From positions 1 to 11,137 of the forward strand of contig JAIEQQ010000578.1 of assembly GCA_019747615.1 (NCBI GenBank): a stretch of DNA of 11,137 nt, read 5' to 3'. The DNA comes from Phycisphaerales bacterium. Its GTDB lineage: Bacteria; Planctomycetota; Phycisphaerae; Phycisphaerales; UBA1924. Positions 6,120 through 11,137 of this stretch are shown here, in pieces. The notes beneath the pieces were generated by a model. It saw only the letters and a program-made list of their open reading frames with translations. It made no database searches and was not told the DNA's origin. Made by a program: the position numbers and the translations under genes. Position 1 is the stretch's first letter. Each line of letters begins with the position of its first letter.

Positions 6120-9100
6120 CTATTTCTTGTCCTTGTCTCGATTGAACAAGTCGCCGATGCCCTTGCCGATGTTGTCGATGAGTTTGGCGGGGTTGAGTTG
6201 CTTGCCGAAGTTCTTGAAGAAGAGTTCGACGTCGAGGGAGTATTCTGGGTCGCTCATGGGGCCGCGGGCGCGGATGGGGACCATCGTGCCTTCGGAGATG
6301 ACGTCGGGCAGGATGCGCCCGAAGCCCGAGCCGAGGTCGGCGTTGAGCTTGGACATCAGGCTCTGGCTCGCGGCGGCGGTGGGGATGTAGATCACCGCGT
6401 CGATCGTGCTGGTGACCAGGTCCACGCGTCCCTCGGCCTTGAAGGTGAAGTTGCGGATCGGCAGGCTGACATCCTGGTAGGTGGCGATGCCGCTGACGAT
6501 GGTGATGTCGAACGCGGGGATGGGAAGTTGGTCGTTGCCCCGGGCGGCGAAGATGGTCGAGTCCAGGAACTGGCCGAGCTGGCGCTTGAAGATGTAGTCG
6601 ATGCGGCCCGGATCGACGCGGAGCACGCCGTTGAGCTTCGAGGCATCGCCATCGGTGGGCAGGACGAGATCGCGACTGGTGATGCTCAGCGGCCGATCGA
6701 TCACCGGCGGGGCAACGACGGCGGCGGGTTGCCCGGGCGTGTTCAGGCCGGCGGGGCGCGTGGGCGTCAGCGATGAACCGGCCTCTTTGCGGACCTTTGC
6801 AAACAGCGGGAGCATGCCCAGGACCTTGGTGTCGGAGCCGAAATCAAACTGCGCAAGCGAGATGTTCAGCGGCGCGGTGCTCTGCACGCGGAGCGCGCCG
6901 TTCCGAACGGGGCCGGCGATCTCAAGCAGGGCTTGCTGCTCGAGGGTCGCCTGGGCTGCGCCGGCTTGTGCGGGCTGGCGTGGGTTGTTGCGGTTGGCGG
7001 GCGCACTGGGATTCTCCGGTGCGGCAGCGGCCGTTTGCGGCTTGACCGAAACGAACTTGGCGTTGAGCGAGCCCTCGCCCGTGCCGAGGCCGCCTGATGG
7101 GGCGAAGTCGCGAGCCTTCACGTTGAGCGACATCTGCGTGCCGAGTAAGTCCGTGAGCTGACGCCCGGAGCTGGCGAGCTTGTCAATCAACGCGGTCGGC
7201 ACGCTGGGCGCGCTGACATCGGCGTTGATCGTCGCGCGGGCCAGATCGATCGCGCCGCCGGCGCTGGTGTAGTTGGCGAGCTTGGCGTCAACGGAGATCG
7301 GCGTCGGCGAGCCGTCAACGCTCGCGACGCGAAGGGCGGTGCTCAGCACGCTGGCACCCTCGGACTTGACGCTTCCGGTGATGGTGCTGAGGCTGATGCG
7401 CTCCGCGGCGGGCGCGCCGGGCTGGCGTGTCTCAAGCTTCAGTGACGGGATCTCCATCGACAGATCGATGGCGAAGATGCCGGACTTGAACGGGCCGGCG
7501 GTCGTGTCGCTCGACGCCGCGGCGCGAGAGAGGGCGAGGCGGGCCATGCGAGCCTTGATCACCACCGGGTCAACGAGCGACATGGTGGCCGAGGCCTGCG
7601 TGTTTTGCGCGGAGCGCTTCGGAGCCAGGAACGTCGCATTTGCGAAGGCGGGATCGATCGTCCATGTCAGGTCGATCGGCTGGGCGAGCTCGAAGCGATC
7701 GGCGCCCTGCGTGATGCGGATTTGCGTGGTCACGAGGCGATCGGAGCGGATGGCCAGCGCGAAATCGAGCGATGTGGGCGCATTGGGTGTCGATGTGGTT
7801 GCGGGCGATGCGGTGAGCTCGAACTCGGCGAGTTTGCCCAGCGCGCCCGAGACGATGCCGGGCTGGTTCAGCAGTTGATCGGCGCGAGCGGTGTCCAGGC
7901 CCTTGATCTGGGCCTTGGCCCGCATGTCGCCAAACGCCGCGTCGGAGTCCAGCTCGGCGGTGAACGACGCGACGGGCGAGGTGTTGGCGCCGGCCTGAAC
8001 GAGGTCGGCGCCGGCGGTGGCTTTGACACGCGGGCCCGCGGAGCCGCGGGCGCCAGCCGCGCCGATCGCGGCGACCGGCATGGCGACATTGGCTCGCATG
8101 TTGGCAAGGCCACCATCAAGGGTGCGGCCTTCGCCGAGCGGAAGGGCGCGGACGATGAGCGGCGAATCGGTCGAAATCGCGACCGTTGCGACTGCATCGC
8201 CAGCGCCGGCGAAGTTCAAGCCGGCGTCATTGGTCGGGATTGTCACTGCGCTCACCGCCAGCCGAAGCGTCGAAGGCTGCGCCATGCGCGGGCGATCCGA
8301 GCCGCTCGAGACCAGATCAAGGTACGTGGTCAGTGCGCCGACGGTCACGTCATCGGCACGGAGCGTGGCGACGGTCTCGGCGATCGACACCCGCTGCGGC
8401 GCGAGCGTCGCGCCGGAATCAACCGTGAGCTTCGGTGATCGCACAGCGAGTTCGGCGACTTGGTTCTTCGCATCGGTGCGGAATGCGGCGGTGATGTTCA
8501 CCTGCGGGCCGACGCTGTCGCGAAGGAGACTGGCGAGATCCGGCTTGCCGGGCGCGGCGGGCATGAACGCCGAGACCAGGGCGGTGGGCAGGTCGGTGAT
8601 CGAGATGTTGCCGACGACGCGGCGTGTGCCGAGGGCGTAGATCGCCGGCTCGGCGGGTGCGTTGCTCGATGGAGGCGAGACGCCGCGGAGGGTGAGATCG
8701 GCTTTGATGAGGGCGTCGCCGGCGCGGGTGCCGATGGATGAATCGAGCGTGACGCGCGGATCGGACTTGGGCGTGCCGACGATCGCGAACGTCGAGGGTC
8801 GCAGATCGAACTTTTCGGCCGGGAGATTGGGGCGTTCGATGTCGATCGTCATCGCGCCGATCTTGGCTTGGGCGGTGATGTCCAAGGTGTCGAGTGCGAA
8901 GGGGCGGGCGGCCTTGAACTTCGCGCTGATATCCAGCGGGCCGATGCCGGAGACGCGAACGGTCTGCGCCGCGGGCGCGCCGCCGCTTGACGGTGCGACG
9001 GTTGCTCCGGGGGCGTTGAGAGCGCTGTTGATGATCGGTGCCAGAGCGCTGACGCGGATCGTCGCGCCGGTGGGTGATTCGATCGACGTCTCGGTGATGC

Positions 9101-10721
9101 GAAGATCGGCGTTGATGTTCATGCGCTCGGCGTTGAGCGCGAGCGTGGAGTTGATGACGCCGGGCTGGCCCTCGATGGTGCGGACGTTCAGTGTGATCTC
9201 GGCGCGGGGGCCGGCGTCGCGGATCAGGTCGACCGGCAGATTGGCGGCCGCGATGAACGGCTGGACGAGGCGCAGATCGAGCGAACGAACCACGGCATCG
9301 GCGTTGAGCGAGCCGGGCACGGCGCGGGGAGCGCCGGTGTCGGTGGCGAGCGCTTGAGCGGTCGCGTTCAGCGTGATCTCGCCGGCGTCGCTTGAATCAA
9401 TGCGAATCTGCACGGGCTGCATCGCCAGTGCGACCGCAGTGGCGAGGTCGGTGGACGTGATGCGGATGTCAACGGGTGTGGTCTGCACGAGACGAGTCGG
9501 CGCGCTGGCGGCTGTGCTCGCGCCGGCGCCCGCCTCCGGCATGCGCACGCGAGCCGACGCGGGGCCGATGAGCACGGTCGCGGCGATCGCGCTGGAGCGG
9601 AGGTCGATCGCACCGCCGGGGCCGGGGAGCTTGACGCGAAGATCGGTGACCGAGAGCTTGGCGCTGGGGAACGCTTCGATGTTTGCGCCGGCGTCAGACA
9701 GGGCCTTTTGGGCCTGCGGCAGACGCGAGAGGAACCGTGTCGAGGCGAGATCGACAGCCGCGGGGCGCGTGAGCGTGAGGCGCGAATCGACGATGCTGAG
9801 GCCCGCGTCGGCGGTGGTGTTGGCGCTTTGCAGCGAGAGGTCGGCGTTCAGATTGCTGAGGCTGCCCTTGGCCATGAGCTTGAGCGAGGCGGTGTCGCCG
9901 AGCGCATCGGTGAGCAATCCGGGCGTGCCGCTGAGCGCATCGACGAGCGCGACGGGGAGTTTCTGGGCATCCGCGGCGACATCGAGCTTGGCGAGCGAGA
10001 ACTGGAACGCCCCGGCGGGACTAATGAAGTCTGACACTTTGGCGGCGATGGTCAGGGGCGATGTCGCGCCGCTGCTGATCACGCTCGCGCTGAGCTTGGC
10101 GTCGAGCGAGCCGGTCGCGGCGGACGCCTTGAGGGTGTCGATCGCGACCGAGCCCTTCATGCCGGCGATCTGGCCCTTGGCCACCTCGGCGCCCTTGGCG
10201 TCGAGCTGCGTGAACGCGACGTCGATCGATGTGATGTCGATCTGGGCCTTGATCTGCGGTGCGCCGGAGCTGGCGCTGGACGATGACACCGGCGGCGCTG
10301 GTTGCGGGCGGGGCTCGACGGCGCGCATCAGGTTGCTGGTCGAGCGGCCGTCGGCGAGCGTCTGTGAGATGATGTCGGCCTTGCCCGAGAGCGTGAGCGT
10401 TCCAAGATCTTGAAGTGAGCCCAGGGCGCTGAGAATGCCCAGCGAACTCTGGGCGCGGACCGTTGCGACCGTCTTGCCCGCGTCATCAAGCACTTCCAGC
10501 GACTCGATCGTCGTCGGGCCGGACCAGGAGACCGATACGCCCTTGACTTTCACGGTGCCCTTGATCGCTTTGGCGGCCTGGCTCTCGATGATCCCGGGGG
10601 CGAGGGACGAGGCGATCGTCGGCAGCAGGAGCACGCCAATGATCAGCAGCGCGAGGACCGCGCCAGCGGAGATGAGCAGAATTGTCTTGAGGCGAGATCG
10701 CTTTGGTACTTCGGTTGACAT
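6120..10721 (-). CDS. Large AsmA-like envelope protein with N-terminal membrane anchor
   Basis: A 1533-residue protein, ATG at 10721-10719, stop TAG at 6122-6120. A weak G-rich stretch (CGGGGTG) is the only ribosome-binding candidate. Basic residues 7-12 precede one hydrophobic helix at about 13-34, giving a type II topology (N-in, bulk in the periplasm). The rest is repetitive, beta-rich sequence, high in Ala, Ser, Thr and Leu. Ala/Pro/Ser linkers occur near residues 138-160 and in the AENPSAPANRNNPRQP-like stretch near 1240. This is the look of AsmA/TamB/YhdP-type proteins, whose long beta-groove is thought to carry lipids between membranes. The last 190 residues support this: GVLRVDPGRIDYIF, then IRNFTFKAEGRVDL, then GTMVPIRARGPMSDPEYSLDVE near 1475-1497, which is the usual AsmA-like end ('G.v.iri.Gp..dP.....'), followed by an amphipathic helix and a Lys-rich tail. 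Family membership is by pattern; substrate unknown. The long antisense frames inside it are codon-bias shadows. It stands alone and is divergent from the gene at 10885. Confidence 0.85.
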   Translation of the reverse strand: MSTEVPKRSRLKTILLISAGAVLALLIIGVLLLPTIASSLAPGIIESQAAKAIKGTVKVKGVSVSWSGPTTIESLEVLDDAGKTVATVRAQSSLGILSALGSLQDLGTLTLSGKADIISQTLADGRSTSNLMRAVEPRPQPAPPVSSSSASSGAPQIKAQIDITSIDVAFTQLDAKGAEVAKGQIAGMKGSVAIDTLKASAATGSLDAKLSASVISSGATSPLTIAAKVSDFISPAGAFQFSLAKLDVAADAQKLPVALVDALSGTPGLLTDALGDTASLKLMAKGSLSNLNADLSLQSANTTADAGLSIVDSRLTLTRPAAVDLASTRFLSRLPQAQKALSDAGANIEAFPSAKLSVTDLRVKLPGPGGAIDLRSSAIAATVLIGPASARVRMPEAGAGASTAASAPTRLVQTTPVDIRITSTDLATAVALAMQPVQIRIDSSDAGEITLNATAQALATDTGAPRAVPGSLNADAVVRSLDLRLVQPFIAAANLPVDLIRDAGPRAEITLNVRTIEGQPGVINSTLALNAERMNINADLRITETSIESPTGATIRVSALAPIINSALNAPGATVAPSSGGAPAAQTVRVSGIGPLDISAKFKAARPFALDTLDITAQAKIGAMTIDIERPNLPAEKFDLRPSTFAIVGTPKSDPRVTLDSSIGTRAGDALIKADLTLRGVSPPSSNAPAEPAIYALGTRRVVGNISITDLPTALVSAFMPAAPGKPDLASLLRDSVGPQVNITAAFRTDAKNQVAELAVRSPKLTVDSGATLAPQRVSIAETVATLRADDVTVGALTTYLDLVSSGSDRPRMAQPSTLRLAVSAVTIPTNDAGLNFAGAGDAVATVAISTDSPLIVRALPLGEGRTLDGGLANMRANVAMPVAAIGAAGARGSAGPRVKATAGADLVQAGANTSPVASFTAELDSDAAFGDMRAKAQIKGLDTARADQLLNQPGIVSGALGKLAEFELTASPATTSTPNAPTSLDFALAIRSDRLVTTQIRITQGADRFELAQPIDLTWTIDPAFANATFLAPKRSAQNTQASATMSLVDPVVIKARMARLALSRAAASSDTTAGPFKSGIFAIDLSMEIPSLKLETRQPGAPAAERISLSTITGSVKSEGASVLSTALRVASVDGSPTPISVDAKLANYTSAGGAIDLARATINADVSAPSVPTALIDKLASSGRQLTDLLGTQMSLNVKARDFAPSGGLGTGEGSLNAKFVSVKPQTAAAAPENPSAPANRNNPRQPAQAGAAQATLEQQALLEIAGPVRNGALRVQSTAPLNISLAQFDFGSDTKVLGMLPLFAKVRKEAGSSLTPTRPAGLNTPGQPAAVVAPPVIDRPLSITSRDLVLPTDGDASKLNGVLRVDPGRIDYIFKRQLGQFLDSTIFAARGNDQLPIPAFDITIVSGIATYQDVSLPIRNFTFKAEGRVDLVTSTIDAVIYIPTAAASQSLMSKLNADLGSGFGRILPDVISEGTMVPIRARGPMSDPEYSLDVELFFKNFGKQLNPAKLIDNIGKGIGDLFNRDKDKK

Positions 10722-10739
10722 GGGGCACCCCGATCAAGT

Positions 10740-10757
10740 CGCGGCGAGACCGCCGCG
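10740..10757 (-). promoter_or_regulatory. GC hairpin in the leader of the AsmA-like gene
   Basis: CGCGGCG (10740-10746) and CGCCGCG (10751-10757) form a perfect 7-base stem with a 4-base AGAC loop, 18 bases upstream of the minus-strand start codon. A weak -10-like TATGCT on the minus strand (10794-10789) would place the hairpin in the transcript leader. It could reduce access to the start region; regulation is inference. Confidence 0.3.
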
Positions 10758-10872
10758 GATTTGGTTTGGTGGTCTGATGCAGAGGAACAGCATAGTTCGG
10801 CTGCATGCGACGGGTCGGAAACGAAGGGCCGAGCGGCTCCGATGGCGGAAGTTCCCTACCGGCGCATCGTGT

Positions 10873-10878
10873 TATCCT
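10873..10878 (+). promoter_or_regulatory. Possible -10 element giving a leaderless transcript
   Basis: TATCCT (4 of 6 to TATAAT) ends 6 bases before ATG 10885, so a start 7 bases downstream would fall on the A of the ATG. No convincing -35 element lies 16-18 bases upstream and no Shine-Dalgarno precedes the ATG. Weak on its own. Confidence 0.25.
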
Positions 10879-10884
10879 GTGAGC

Positions 10885-11137
10885 ATGACTCCCATTCAGT
10901 TGCTTCCAGACTCGGTGCGATCCGCGGCGTGGCCGAGCCTGCGGCGCTTCAAACTCACAGCGGGCGTGATCGCAGCGCTCGCCGGGAGCGGGGCGATGCA
11001 CGTGTCTTCGCCCGATGTCGCCGGCGCGATGCAGCCCAAGGCGCCGGCAGCCGCGGGCGGCGTGAGCGTGCTTCAGACCGAGAAAGACCTGAACGCGACG
11101 CTGGCGCAGAGCAAGCAGGAGAAGCGCGTGCTCATCG
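10885..11137 (+). CDS. Exported protein, probably thioredoxin-fold (3' end outside window)
   Basis: An open frame from ATG 10885 to the window edge, 84 complete codons. The N-terminus has basic residues (Arg12, Arg20, Arg21, Lys23), then a hydrophobic stretch at about residues 25-38 (LTAGVIAALAGSGAM) and an Ala-rich linker, consistent with a signal peptide or anchor. From about residue 61, SVLQTEKDLNATLAQSKQEKRVLI matches the opening of thioredoxin-like domains ('...l..Al..Ak...K.vli'), where the central strand leads to the CxxC site. That active site would lie beyond the window, so redox activity cannot be confirmed. GTG 10879, two codons upstream, is an alternative start. No Shine-Dalgarno is visible. 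It is divergent from the AsmA-like gene across 163 bases. Confidence 0.6.
   Translation, partial: MTPIQLLPDSVRSAAWPSLRRFKLTAGVIAALAGSGAMHVSSPDVAGAMQPKAPAAAGGVSVLQTEKDLNATLAQSKQEKRVLI

Noticed and set aside
7605..10413. Long + strand open frames (for example 7605-8438 and 9373-10413) opposite the AsmA-like gene
   Set aside because: Codon-bias shadows of the minus-strand gene: Arg/Gly-rich or Ser/Ala-rich translations without recognisable motifs or start signals.

Overview
The window is high-GC bacterial DNA whose content points to Planctomycetota, most likely Phycisphaerales or a close relative. The main reason is that two secreted proteins end in nearly the same 86-residue, two-repeat module built on NNGVTE(G/A)DYNLFF. 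I recall this type of module being annotated in Phycisphaerales as a 'GC-type dockerin' anchor. A large AsmA-like protein and a hypothetical protein of a type I associate with planctomycetes agree with this. No database search was possible, so the taxonomy is an inference.

Layout. Bases 1-636 (+) are the 3' end of a MutY adenine glycosylase gene, carrying the iron-sulfur cysteines and the NUDIX-like C-terminal domain. Bases 876-2093 (+) encode a secreted beta-propeller-like protein with the dockerin-like end, followed by a degenerate heptanucleotide array and a rho-independent terminator. Bases 2208-3503 (-) encode a conserved-looking hypothetical protein with a possible helix-turn-helix. The gap at 3504-3689 holds a good sigma70-type promoter whose -10 element runs into two abutting TCTCTnAGAGA sites, an operator-like arrangement. 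It drives 3690-5708 (+), a secreted beta-helix protein with a choice-of-anchor-Q-like segment and a second copy of the dockerin-like module. This frame is broken by one in-frame TAG at codon 161.

Bases 5709-6119 contain no credible gene. They hold a short GGCAATC array, a cluster of three hairpins resembling a REP-type element, and a longer AAGGCTG/AAGACTG heptamer array that abuts the stop codon of the next gene. Bases 6120-10721 (-) encode a 1533-residue AsmA-like envelope protein with one N-terminal membrane anchor. Bases 10885-11137 (+) are the 5' end of a divergent gene, probably an exported thioredoxin-fold protein.

The shared theme is the cell envelope and surface: two dockerin-tagged exported proteins with the same AAGGAG-7 nt-ATG start context, an AsmA-like protein, and an exported thioredoxin-like protein. 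The most unusual signals are non-coding: heptanucleotide arrays of three different sequences just 3' of three genes, the promoter/operator at 3553-3608, and the amber codon in the beta-helix gene.
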